DNA from: Trebonia sp963771985
GTDB lineage: Bacteria > Actinomycetota > Actinomycetes > Streptosporangiales > Streptosporangiaceae
DNA: 64,000 bases
Direction: 5' to 3'
NCBI GenBank assembly: GCA_963771985.1
Contig: CAVYVO010000014.1
Span: forward strand, 434,001 to 498,000
Positions within the stretch are counted from its first letter, which is position 1, and each line of letters opens with the position of its first letter. Below the pieces are notes generated by a model that had not been told where the DNA came from, searched no databases, and saw only the letters and a list, made by a program, of their open reading frames with translations. This document shows positions 24,449 to 33,349 of the stretch, one piece after another. Both the position numbers and the translations under genes were made by a program.

Positions 24449-26041
24449 ATGCACGACAGCGGGGTCGGCGCGCCCATCGTGGCCGGCGACGCGGGGGAGC
24501 TCACCGAGGCGTACGACAAGTACGCGGATCCCCTCTACAAGTACTGCCGGTTCTTGCTCAGCGATACGGGCGACGCCGCCGACGCGGTGCAGGACACGTT
24601 CGTCATCGCCGCCGCCAAGCTGGCCGGACCGCGCGATGCCGCCCACCCGCGCGCCTGGCTGTACGCCGTCGCCCGCGACGAAGCCCTGCGGATCGCGCGA
24701 GCCGCGAACGCGGTTTCCGCGCCCGCAGCGCCCCCGGACGCCGCGGACGAGCCGGCCGACGACGACAACGGGGGCGAGCGCGCCGAGCTGCGGCGGCTGC
24801 TCGGCAGCGCGGCGGGCGGCCTGGACCCCGCCGAGCGCGAGGCTATCGAGCTTCAGCTGCGGCACGGGCTCGCGCCCGCCGAGATAGCGCTGGTGCTCGG
24901 CGCGTCCCGCGGCCGCGCGCAGTCGCTGCTGTCCCGGGCCCGCGACCAGCTCGAGGCCTGCCTCGGCGCCCTGCTCGTCGGCCGCGCCGGGCGGGGCGAC
25001 TGCGCCGAGCTCGGTGCCATGCTGGCCGGCTGGGACGGACGGCTCACCGTCGCGTTGCGCAAGCGAATGCACCGGCACATCGAGCGCTGCGCGACCTGTG
25101 CCGGCCAGCGCGCGGCGCAGCTGCGTCCGGCCATGCTGCTGGGCCTGTCGCCGGGGGCGGCGATGGCCGCTGCGGCGGCCGACAGCCTGCGGGCCGCGGC
25201 GGGCCCGCCCGCCGAACTCAGGGCGCACACTCTCGCGCTGGCCGCCGGCCAGGACGCTAGCGCCGTCGCGCACCGGGCCGCGGTGCTCGGCCGGGCCGGG
25301 GCGTCCGGGCCCCAGCGCGGAAGTGGTGCCCCAGGGTGGGGCGGACGGGGGCTCCGCGGTGGCAGGAGGCGGGCCGCCGTGGCGGCGGGCGCGGTGCTCG
25401 CCGTCCTCATCGGGGCGGTCGCCGTCTCGCTGACCCAGGACACCGAGCACGCGAAGCTGGCCGACGGGAAGCTCCCCGGCTCGGCGGCCTCGCCCGGGAC
25501 GGCAGCGGCGCCCGGGCCGGTCGCGCCGGCGCCGGGCAACGCCAGCGGCGGGGCGACGCCGTCGCACACGGCGTCCCGCCTGGCCGCGGCGCCCGCGCCG
25601 ACGACGGCTCCAGCGCTCCTGTCCCCCACGTCCGCGCCGCCGGCGGCCACGCCGACCCCGGCGCAGGCTCCCACGACGGCCGGCCCGGCACCGACGGCGC
25701 CGCGGTCCCCCACGCCGGCGCCGGCCACGGCGAGCCCCACCCGGACCCCGACTCCGGCCTCCGGCACGCTGCGCGTATTCCCGCCGGGCGGCGTCCTGTG
25801 GGTCCCGCCGTGGGGCACCGCGATCTACCTGCGCGCGCAGGGCGGCCCGGTCACCTGGTGGGCCACGGTGTCCCAGGGGCCCGGCTCCGTGAGCGTGCGC
25901 CCGTCGTCAGGGACGCTGGCGGACAACGCGGTCACGGCCGTGACGATCACCGCCAGCCAGTCGGCCGGCGGCCAGCTGGTTACCGTCTACCCCGGCGGCG
26001 CGGCCTTCACGATCATGGTCAACCGGGGCCCGCACCCGTAG
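24449..26041 (+). CDS. ECF-type sigma factor fused to a zinc-finger, a membrane segment and an extracytoplasmic domain
   Basis: 530 residues. Region 2 (about 18-90): AYDKYADPLYKYCRFLL, DAVQDTFVIAAAKL, HPRAWLYAVARDEAL. Region 4 (about 125-175): LDPAEREAIELQLRHGL, IALVLGASRGRAQSLLSRA. A zinc-finger-like HIERCATC lies near residue 210, a hydrophobic membrane segment (AAVAAGAVLAVLIGAVAVSL) near 310-330, a long Pro/Thr/Ala linker near 340-435, and a C-terminal beta-rich domain (SGTLRVFPPGG to AAFTIMVNRGP). Sigma factor and membrane-bound sensor or anti-sigma parts therefore sit in one chain, as in large C-terminally extended ECF groups. ATG at 24449 follows TACCGT by 6 nt. Target genes unknown. 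Confidence 0.88.
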   Translation: MHDSGVGAPIVAGDAGELTEAYDKYADPLYKYCRFLLSDTGDAADAVQDTFVIAAAKLAGPRDAAHPRAWLYAVARDEALRIARAANAVSAPAAPPDAADEPADDDNGGERAELRRLLGSAAGGLDPAEREAIELQLRHGLAPAEIALVLGASRGRAQSLLSRARDQLEACLGALLVGRAGRGDCAELGAMLAGWDGRLTVALRKRMHRHIERCATCAGQRAAQLRPAMLLGLSPGAAMAAAAADSLRAAAGPPAELRAHTLALAAGQDASAVAHRAAVLGRAGASGPQRGSGAPGWGGRGLRGGRRRAAVAAGAVLAVLIGAVAVSLTQDTEHAKLADGKLPGSAASPGTAAAPGPVAPAPGNASGGATPSHTASRLAAAPAPTTAPALLSPTSAPPAATPTPAQAPTTAGPAPTAPRSPTPAPATASPTRTPTPASGTLRVFPPGGVLWVPPWGTAIYLRAQGGPVTWWATVSQGPGSVSVRPSSGTLADNAVTAVTITASQSAGGQLVTVYPGGAAFTIMVNRGPHP

Positions 26042-26217
26042 CGGCCGCCGACGCGCCGGGGCCGATCGCTTTCCGTGCGCATGGCCGCCGACGTGGGCCC
26101 GGACGCGGCGGCACACCGGGTGACCCTGGACAGCCGCCACCTTCCGTTCGGTAAAAACGGTTTTCCGAAGCAACTCCGCGCGAGCCGCCGGGGACTGCTG
26201 GCGCTAGCGGGGGCTGG

Positions 26218-26910
26218 CTAGCCGGGGCCGCAGGCCCAGTCGGCGCGGCGCGTCGCGCGTTCCGCCTGCTCGCGCAGTGCGCGCACCGCCTGCGCCGGGT
26301 CGTCGGCGCCGTAGACCGCCGAGCCCGCCACGAAGACGTCCGCCCCCGCGTCCGCGCAGCGCTCGATCGTCTCCTCGCCCACTCCGCCGTCGACCTGCAG
26401 CCAGACCTCCGCGCCGTGAGCGGCGAGCAGGGCGCGCGCGCGACGGAGCTTCGGCAGCACGAGGTCGAGGAACTTCTGCCCGCCGAACCCGGGCTCCACG
26501 GTCATCAGCAGCAGCATGTCCAGCTCGGGGATCAGGTCCGCGTAGGGCTCCACCGCCGTCCCCGGGTTGACCGCCAGCCCGGCCCGCGCCCCCGCGGCCC
26601 GGATCGCGCGGAGCGTGCGCACCGGCGCCCTGGCCGCCTCGGCGTGGATCGTGACGTTCCGCGCGCCCGCCTCGGCGTAGGCTGGCGCGTGCCGGTCCGG
26701 GTCCTCGATCATCAGGTGGCAGTCCAGCGGGAGCGCCGCGTGCTTGAGCAGCGCCTCGACGACGGGAAGCCCCAGGGTGAGATTCGGCACGAAGTGGTTG
26801 TCCATCACGTCGACGTGCAGCCAGTCGGCCGCGGCCTCGACGGCTCTCGCCTCGTCGGCGAGCCGGGCGAAGTCCGCGGACAGGATGCTGGGCGATATCT
26901 GAACGGCCAT
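26218..26910 (-). CDS. rpe: Ribulose-phosphate 3-epimerase
   Basis: 230 residues, TIM barrel. Interconverts ribulose 5-phosphate and xylulose 5-phosphate in the pentose phosphate pathway. ISPSILSADFARL, the metal-binding HVDVMDNHFVPNLT, LDCHLMIEDPDRH, MTVEPGFGGQKF and QVDGGVGEETI are canonical. It stands alone between the sigma factor and the divergent DUF2786 gene. Confidence 0.96.
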   Translation of the reverse strand: MAVQISPSILSADFARLADEARAVEAAADWLHVDVMDNHFVPNLTLGLPVVEALLKHAALPLDCHLMIEDPDRHAPAYAEAGARNVTIHAEAARAPVRTLRAIRAAGARAGLAVNPGTAVEPYADLIPELDMLLLMTVEPGFGGQKFLDLVLPKLRRARALLAAHGAEVWLQVDGGVGEETIERCADAGADVFVAGSAVYGADDPAQAVRALREQAERATRRADWACGPG

Positions 26911-27040
26911 GTCACTAGCAAGTCTAGAGCGAGGTCTGGCGGTCTTGTCCGGCGGTCCCGTCCGGCGGCTCTGGAATGTCAGACGGGTTGGTTAGCATTC
27001 AGCACTGAGTTCGAATGTTTCTATCGTTGGAGGGTTCACC

Positions 27041-27766
27041 GTGGATACTGAATTGCTTGACCGGGTGCGCAAGCTGCTCGCCAAGGCCGAGGACGAGGGC
27101 TGCACGCCGCACGAGGCCGAGGCGCTGACCGCGAAGGCAGCCGAGCTGATGGCCCGCTACGGAATCGACCGGGCGCTGCTCGGGGCGCTGCGCCCGGAGA
27201 CCGACCGGCCGTCGGACCGTGTTTTCGACCTGGACAACCCGTGGGCCGCTGTCAAAGCGCACCTGCTCGCCGGCCTCGCGTCCGCGCTCCGCTGCCAGTG
27301 CATCCTGCTGAACAGGCGCGAACCCGGAAGCCGGGTGCACGTCTTCGGCTACCTGTCCGACCTGGAGCGCGCCGATATCTTGTTCACCTCGCTGCTGGTC
27401 CAGATGGCCCGGGCGCTGGCCGCGGAGCCGGTTCCCGCTCATCACGGCCGGGCGAAGGCGTGGCGGCGGTCGTGGATGCTGGGGTACTGTTCGGCGGTCG
27501 TGGCACGGATCCGGGCTGCTGAGGAGGCCGCGGTGACGGCGGCCGAGTCGTCGGCTGATTCCGATGGCGCCCCGTCGGCGACGCTGGTGCTCGCCGACCG
27601 CGCCATGACCGTCCGCCGCCACGCCGAGCAGACCTATCCCCGCACCCGCAAGACCCGTGTGACCTTCTCGGGCAACGGCTACCAGGCCGGCTACCGCGAG
27701 GGGCAGAAGGCCGACATCGGCGGGGCGAAGGTACGGTCCCGCTCCGCCGCCGCCCTCTCCCGTTAG
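27041..27766 (+). CDS. DUF2786-domain protein
   Basis: 241 residues. The N-terminal LLDRVRKLLAKAEDEGCTPHEAEALTAKAAELMARYGID is the DUF2786 signature. The middle and C-terminus (VHVFGYLSDLERADILFTSLLVQ, FSGNGYQAGYREGQKADIG) are typical of the actinobacterial version. Molecular role unknown. GTG at 27041 has GGAGG 8 nt upstream. Confidence 0.85.
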   Translation: MDTELLDRVRKLLAKAEDEGCTPHEAEALTAKAAELMARYGIDRALLGALRPETDRPSDRVFDLDNPWAAVKAHLLAGLASALRCQCILLNRREPGSRVHVFGYLSDLERADILFTSLLVQMARALAAEPVPAHHGRAKAWRRSWMLGYCSAVVARIRAAEEAAVTAAESSADSDGAPSATLVLADRAMTVRRHAEQTYPRTRKTRVTFSGNGYQAGYREGQKADIGGAKVRSRSAAALSR

Positions 27767-27780
27767 GTAGCGTGCGGTTC

Positions 27781-28773
27781 ATGGAACACGCCAGACTGGG
27801 CCGCAGCGGCCTGCAGGTGTCACGGCTGTGCCTGGGGACGATGACCTTCGGGCTGCAGAGCGACGAGGCGACCGCGGTCGCGATCATGGACCGGGCCGCC
27901 GAGGCCGGGATCGACTTCCTCGACTCCTCCGACGCGTACCCGCTGGGCGGGGACTTGGCCAGCCGGGGCCGTACCGAGGAGATCATCGGCCGCTGGCTGC
28001 GCGGGAAGCGGGACCGTTTCATCATCGCCACCAAGTGCTTCGCGCCGGTCGGGCCCGCCCCGTTCGACGCGGGCAACTCCCGCAAGCACATCATGTCCGC
28101 GGTGGAGGGCTCGCTGCGGCGCCTGCAGACGGACTACATCGACCTGTACCAGCTGCACGGGTACGACCCGGACACGCCGATCGACGAGACGCTCGGCGCT
28201 CTCGACGACCTGGTCCACCAGGGGAAGGTCCGCTACACCGGCTGCTCCAACTTCCTGACCTACCAGCTGGTCCGGGCGATCGGCCGCAGCGAGACCCTGC
28301 GGCTGGCCAGGTTCGACTCGGTGCAGCCGCGGTACAACCTGCTGTTCCGCCAGATCGAGCGGGAGATGCTGCCGTTCTGCGCGGAAGAAGGCGTCGGGGT
28401 CATCCCCTACAACCCGATCGCGGGCGGGCTGCTGTCCGGCAAGCACTCCCTCGCCGCTCCCCCGCCCGAGGGGAGCCGGTTCACCCTCGGCTGGGCCGGG
28501 CAGATGTACCAGGAGCGCTACTGGAACGACCACTCGTTCGAGACGGTCGAGGCACTGCGCAAGCTCGCCGACCAGGCCGGGGTCAGCCTGGTCACGCTGT
28601 CGGTGGCGTGGGTGCTCGCTCATGGGGCGGTGACCGCGCCGATCATCGGGGCCAGCCGTCCCGAGCAGCTCGGCGCCAGCCTGGCCGCCGCCGAGTTCAG
28701 GCTCGATCCGGACCTGAAGCGCCAGCTGGACGAGCTCACGCACGAATACCGGATGGGGGACGCGCCCCGGTAG
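27781..28773 (+). CDS. Aldo/keto reductase
   Basis: 330 residues. NADPH-dependent oxidoreductase on a TIM barrel. Catalytic Asp and Tyr are in FLDSSDAYPLGG, Lys in FIIATKCF, His in LYQLHGYDPD. The start MEHARLGRSGLQVSRLCLGTMTFG is typical. ATG at 27781 is chosen over an in-frame GTG at 27772 because TAGCGT lies exactly 7 nt before it (leaderless pattern) and the family begins here. Substrate unknown. Confidence 0.92.
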   Translation: MEHARLGRSGLQVSRLCLGTMTFGLQSDEATAVAIMDRAAEAGIDFLDSSDAYPLGGDLASRGRTEEIIGRWLRGKRDRFIIATKCFAPVGPAPFDAGNSRKHIMSAVEGSLRRLQTDYIDLYQLHGYDPDTPIDETLGALDDLVHQGKVRYTGCSNFLTYQLVRAIGRSETLRLARFDSVQPRYNLLFRQIEREMLPFCAEEGVGVIPYNPIAGGLLSGKHSLAAPPPEGSRFTLGWAGQMYQERYWNDHSFETVEALRKLADQAGVSLVTLSVAWVLAHGAVTAPIIGASRPEQLGASLAAAEFRLDPDLKRQLDELTHEYRMGDAPR

Positions 28774-28785
28774 GACGGTCTGCTG

Positions 28786-30246
28786 TTACTTGCGGTCGTT
28801 GATCCCGGGGGTGACGACGAGGGTGGTCACCGAGTCGCCAGGGAGAGTGACCTTGAAGGCGCCGACCAGGCTGGAGACGGTGCCTATCTTGGCCGGCGGG
28901 GACGGCGTCACGCCGGTCTGGTGGATCTGCCACACCGTCGCCGTCTGCGGGTTGTCGCTCTGGACGTGCACCAGCACGCGCAAGGTGGCGGTGCTCTTGT
29001 TGACGAGCACCACCTCGTCGGGCGCGGACGAGGCGAAGGCGTCCACGTCGGACAGCACCGAGGTGGCGGAAACCATGGTGGTGCCGAAATGCGGGAACCG
29101 GCCCGCGCCGGTGAACATCCCGATCGCCTCGTACAGCGGCATGGGCGTGTCGGAGATGTAGCCGGCCGGCGCGCCGGTGCCGTCTCCGTATACGAGGCTC
29201 ATCGGACCGTTCTTGCTCCCCCAGGCGAGGCTGTCCGCGCCGCCGGCCAGGATGCGGCCGAGCAGGTCGGCGTCGAGCATCGACGCGAAGCCGGTGTAGG
29301 CGAACTGGCCGAGGGTCACCGGATCGGCGCTGAAGTTCCACTCGCCCACGTGGATGCCGATGCTGGCGGCCCGGCCGGGCACCGCGGCGTTGATCATGCC
29401 GCGCAGCGTCGCCAGGTCCGCGGACAGCTGCGGCAGCTCGCCGAGGAGCTGGGCCGCGGTCTCACGACCCGGGTAGAAGTGGAAGTCCACGAAGTCGGCA
29501 CGGGAGCCGCTGTTGGCGAGGAACGTCTGGATCCACGGCTGGTCGAACCCGTAGGTGGCCGGCCCGCCGATCTTGATCCGCGGGTCGGCGCGCTTCATCG
29601 CGTCGTACAGGGTGTTGAAGTGCTCGCTGTAGGTGAAAGCGGTCTCCTGGTTCGCCACGTTGGGCTCGTTGCCGATCACCCAGTACTCGACCGGGTCGCT
29701 GGCGGTCGCCGCGAAACGGTTGACGATCGCGGCGGCGTCGGCGGCGCTCAGGGTGTCGGAGAAGCCGATCTCCGGCACCTCGCCGAGGGCTCGCATCGTG
29801 TGGATCCACGTGGCGATGTCGATCGCGGGATCGCACCCGGCCGCGCCGCAGACAACCCGGCTATCCGGGTTTCCCGGGTCAGCCAGGGTCACCCAGAGCC
29901 GTGAATAGCCGACGCCGAGAACCTTCAGCAGCTGCTGCGCCTTCTTGTCGGCGACATCCGACGGCGTGCCGTAGGTGCTCTCGTCCACGCCGATCGCGGC
30001 GGGGTCGATCGTGCGCACGACGGTGCCGAAGTCGACGGTGACATCCGCATGCCCGGTGAAAGTCGGGCCGGTAGGACCCCGGTGCGTGCCCGGGATAGTG
30101 CCCGTCACCGCGAACCAGGCCGCGATGGCCAGCGTGCAGGCGATCAGGCCCAAGCCGATCAGCCGGGAGCGCCGCCTGTTCACCCGGCTGGTGTCCTTAG
30201 CCCGGCGCTCGGCGATCTCGCGGCGCGACCGCGACGTGGCATGCAT
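28786..30246 (-). CDS. Membrane-anchored secreted glycoside hydrolase-like protein (clan GH-A, GH39-like)
   Basis: 486 residues. A basic N-terminus and one transmembrane helix (about 28-48, LIGLGLIACTLAIAAWFAV) put the rest outside the cell. The TIM-barrel part has YWVIGNEPN, where Glu would be the acid/base, and HVGEWNFSA, where Glu would be the nucleophile. A beta-rich C-terminal domain follows. This pattern fits clan GH-A enzymes such as beta-xylosidase-like GH39 proteins; the exact family and sugar are not certain. Confidence 0.75.
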   Translation of the reverse strand: MHATSRSRREIAERRAKDTSRVNRRRSRLIGLGLIACTLAIAAWFAVTGTIPGTHRGPTGPTFTGHADVTVDFGTVVRTIDPAAIGVDESTYGTPSDVADKKAQQLLKVLGVGYSRLWVTLADPGNPDSRVVCGAAGCDPAIDIATWIHTMRALGEVPEIGFSDTLSAADAAAIVNRFAATASDPVEYWVIGNEPNVANQETAFTYSEHFNTLYDAMKRADPRIKIGGPATYGFDQPWIQTFLANSGSRADFVDFHFYPGRETAAQLLGELPQLSADLATLRGMINAAVPGRAASIGIHVGEWNFSADPVTLGQFAYTGFASMLDADLLGRILAGGADSLAWGSKNGPMSLVYGDGTGAPAGYISDTPMPLYEAIGMFTGAGRFPHFGTTMVSATSVLSDVDAFASSAPDEVVLVNKSTATLRVLVHVQSDNPQTATVWQIHQTGVTPSPPAKIGTVSSLVGAFKVTLPGDSVTTLVVTPGINDRK

Positions 30247-30289
30247 GAATGGCTTCCCGAAGGTTCAGGCCCGTGAAGGGGGGGTGGAC

Positions 30290-31750
30290 TCATTGTGTAC
30301 CACGGCGCAGCAGCGCGACGAATATCGCGTCCGTTCCGTGCCGATGCGGCCACAGCTGGGCGAAGCGCGAACTGTGGCCGCTTCGGAGGGCCGGCACGTC
30401 CGGGAGCATCGCGGGCGCGTCGAGGACCTCGACACCGCCCACGGAACGCATTACGTCCGTTACGACATCGTAAGTTTCGGCCGGCACAGGCGAGCAGGTC
30501 ACGTAGCCCACCACGCCGCCGGGCCGGCAGGCCGAGATCGCGTTGCGCAGGAGGCCGCGTTGCACTCCGGCGAGAGACGCCAGGTCTGACTCGGACTTGC
30601 GCCACCGGGCTTCGGGGCGGCGGCGGAGCGCGCCGAGCCCGGAGCACGGCACGTCCGCCAGCACCCGGTCGAATCCGCCGTCACGCCATGCTGGACGCTG
30701 ACCGTCCGCGACAGCGACCGCGTACCCGGCCTCGCGCCTGCTGCGCGCGGGCTGGCTGGAGCGGGCGAGCGCTGCCGCCACCAGGGCGGCCCGGTGCGGG
30801 CGGATATCGGCGGCGACCAGGCGCGCGCTCGCGGTCGCGGCCAGTCCGTAGAGCAGCCTTGCCTTGCCGCCTGGACCAGCGCACATGTCGAGCCAGGTCT
30901 GGCCCCCGCCCTCGACGGGGACGACGGCAAGCGCGATCGCGGCGAGCTGGCTTCCCTCGTCTTGCACGGCGGCCCGTCCGTCCGCCACCAGGCGGGACGG
31001 GTCGCCGCCTGGCAGCGTGAAACCGTACGGGGACCAGCGGGAGGCCTCCGCGCCCGCGGGCATTACCGCGTCCCGGCCAGGGCCGAGGGGGAAGGCGGCC
31101 ATCGTGACGCGAGGGCGGTCGTTGCCCGCGGCGAGCGCGGCCGCGAGTTCGGCTTCGGCAGCGTCCGCGAGGGCTTCCCGGTAGGCGCGGACAATCCAGC
31201 GCGGATAGCTGTACCTGACGGCCAGGTAGCCGTCGGGGTCGGACCCGGGATCGGGGGCCACGATCGCGAGCCAGCCATCGAGATCGCGGGTGGCTACGCG
31301 GCGCAGCACGGCGTTGACGTAGCCGGACGCCCGGGGGCCTGCCACCACCTTGGCCAGGTCCACTGAGGTCGCCACCGCGGCGTGGGCGCCAACACGGGTG
31401 GCGAGCAGCTGGTGCGTGCCGAGCCGGAGCACGTGCAGCACCGGCGGGTCGAGCTTGCCGAGCGGGCGGTCACTGCACGTGCCGAGCACAGCGTCGTAGG
31501 TGCCCAGACCGCGCAGCGTGCCGTAGGTCAGCTCGGTGGCCAAAGCCGCGTCCCGCCCGGTGATCGACCGCTCGGCCAGCAGCTTCGGCAGCAGCAGGTT
31601 GGCATAGGCCTCGCGCTCCTGCACGGCGGCCAGGACGTCGTAGGCGGCGCGGCGCGGCAGGCCGGCGCGGCCGGCGGCCGGACGCGGGTTCGCGCCGGCC
31701 TGGCGTCCCGCCGTCCCGTGGCCGCGGCGGGCACCTCGTTGCGCGGCCAC
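30290..31750 (-). CDS. rsmB: 16S rRNA (cytosine-967 C5) methyltransferase
   Basis: 486 residues. N-terminal NusB-like RNA-binding domain (about 30-170; RRAAYDVLAAVQERE), then an SAM-dependent methyltransferase with MCAGPGGKARLL, the PCSGLG Cys motif and the TCSPVPAE catalytic Cys. GTG at 31750 overlaps or abuts the fmt stop (31753), so it is coupled to def-fmt as in many bacteria. Earlier in-frame starts lie inside fmt and are rejected. Confidence 0.93.
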   Translation of the reverse strand: MAAQRGARRGHGTAGRQAGANPRPAAGRAGLPRRAAYDVLAAVQEREAYANLLLPKLLAERSITGRDAALATELTYGTLRGLGTYDAVLGTCSDRPLGKLDPPVLHVLRLGTHQLLATRVGAHAAVATSVDLAKVVAGPRASGYVNAVLRRVATRDLDGWLAIVAPDPGSDPDGYLAVRYSYPRWIVRAYREALADAAEAELAAALAAGNDRPRVTMAAFPLGPGRDAVMPAGAEASRWSPYGFTLPGGDPSRLVADGRAAVQDEGSQLAAIALAVVPVEGGGQTWLDMCAGPGGKARLLYGLAATASARLVAADIRPHRAALVAAALARSSQPARSRREAGYAVAVADGQRPAWRDGGFDRVLADVPCSGLGALRRRPEARWRKSESDLASLAGVQRGLLRNAISACRPGGVVGYVTCSPVPAETYDVVTDVMRSVGGVEVLDAPAMLPDVPALRSGHSSRFAQLWPHRHGTDAIFVALLRRGTQ

Positions 31751-31752
31751 GG

Positions 31753-32716
31753 TCAGCCGAAGCCAGGATGCGCGGCCGCCGCGGTGCGCAGGCCTCGCGC
31801 CCAGTCGGCGGCAGGCATCCGGCGCTTGCCCGGCGGCTGCACGTCCCCGAGGCGGACCGGCCGTGAGCCCGTACCGGCGTAGACCGCGTCGCGCTCGACC
31901 AGCAATTCGCCGGGCGCGAGCGCGAGTCCGCCGGGAACGCCAGCGGGCCCGGCCCCTCCCGGCGAGACCAGTATCACCGGCCACAGCTTCATCCGTCCCC
32001 CCTCGAACGCGGTCCACGCGCCCGGGTCGGGTGTGCAGGCACGGATCACCCGGTCGATCAGGTGAGCCGGCAGCTTCCAGTCCACGCGGGCGTCGGCGGG
32101 GGTGAGCTTGGGCGCGAAGCTGACGCCTTCGGCGGGCTGCGGCACCGCCCGCAACGTCCCGTCCTCGATCCCGTCCAAGGTGGCGACGAGGAGTTCGGAG
32201 CCAGACGACGCGAGCCGCTCCAGGAGGTCGCCTGAGGTGTCGGCCGGGCGCACCGGCTCGGTCACCGTGCCGAACACGGGCCCGGCGTCCAGTTCCGCGA
32301 CGATCTGGAACGTTGTGGCGCCCGTGATGTCGTCCCCGTGCAGGATCGCGTGCGGCACCGGCGCGGCGCCCCGCCAGGCGGGCAGCACCGAGAAATGCAG
32401 GTTCACCCAGCCGTGCCGCGGAATATCGAGCGCCGCCTGCGGCAGCAGGGCGCCGTAGGCGGTGACCGGGCAGCAGTCCGGCGCGATCTCCCGCAGCCGG
32501 TCAAGGAACCATGGCTCGCGCGGCCGCTGCGGCGTGAGCACCTCGATTCCTTCCGCGCGGGCGAGGGCCGCGACGGGGGACGGCTCGAACGCGACGGCCG
32601 CGGCCGGCCGGCGCGTCAGGCCTGGTGACAATCGCTTCGACGGTATGCCGGGAGGCCAGGACAGCGCGCAGCGCGGTCACCGCGACCACAGGAGTTCCGG
32701 CGAAGACCAGCCGCAC
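31753..32716 (-). CDS. fmt: Methionyl-tRNA formyltransferase, frameshifted near 32590
   Basis: GTG at 32716 follows GGAGG; the N-terminus RLVFAGTPVVAVTALRAVL continues to RPDAPAGRGRR, then the frame must change to give PSPVAALARAEGIEVLTP. Downstream, VTAYGALLPQAALDIPRHGWVNLHFSVLPAWRGAAP carries the catalytic Asn-His, and the C-terminal tRNA-binding domain is complete. One extra base lies around CGTTCGAGCC. The enzyme formylates initiator Met-tRNA and is normally required together with def next door, so a sequencing error is likely. Confidence 0.88.
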
Positions 32717-32730
32717 TTGACCTCCGCCCC

Positions 32731-33271
32731 TCAGGAGATCCGCTGCGTCGGGTGCGGCGAGACCTTGATCTCGGGGACCGGCTCGCCGAACCACTCCGCT
32801 TCCCTGATGGCCTTCATCGCGAGCTTGCGCTGCTTCTTGTCCAGCCGGTCGACGAACAAGATGCCATCGAGGTGGTCGGTCTCGTGCTGCACACAGCGGG
32901 CGAGAAGTTCGGTGCCCTCGAGCGTCACCGGGTCACCGTACATGTTGAACCCGGAGGCGATGACCCGGGGCGCGCGCGGCGTCGGGAACTGCAGGCCAGG
33001 CAGCGACAGGCAGCCCTCGTCGTCGGTTTCCTCGGCACCTTCCAGCGCGAGCACCGGGTTCACCAGGTGACCGGGTTCGTCGTCCAGGTGGTAGGTGAAG
33101 ACGCGCAGGCCGACGCCGATCTGGGGCGCGGCGAGGCCGACGCCCGGCGCGTTCGAGCATCGTCTCGGTGAGGTCCCGGACGAGATTGCGCAGCTCAAGG
33201 TCGAAGTCGACCACCGGCTCGGCCGGCGTGCGCAGCACCGGGTCACCGAACAGCCGGATAGGCCTGAGCAA
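32731..33271 (-). CDS. def: Peptide deformylase, frameshifted near 33157
   Basis: A TTG at 33271 with GGGGAGG 8 nt upstream begins LLRPIRLFGDPVLRTPAEPV. The frame breaks between LTETML and APGVGLAAPQ because ATGCTCGAACGCGCCGGGC holds one base too many. Motif 1 GVGLAAPQ, motif 2 EGCLSLPG (metal Cys) and motif 3 HETDHLDG (two metal His and catalytic Glu) are intact. Removes the formyl group from nascent proteins. Adjacent to fmt. The break is probably an error in the sequence. Confidence 0.88.
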
Positions 33272-33349
33272 CGGACAATCCTCCCCAGTCGAAGATCCCC
33301 GCGCCCTCCGGAACGGCAAGCGCGTATTCACCTAAATTCTATCGATGAC

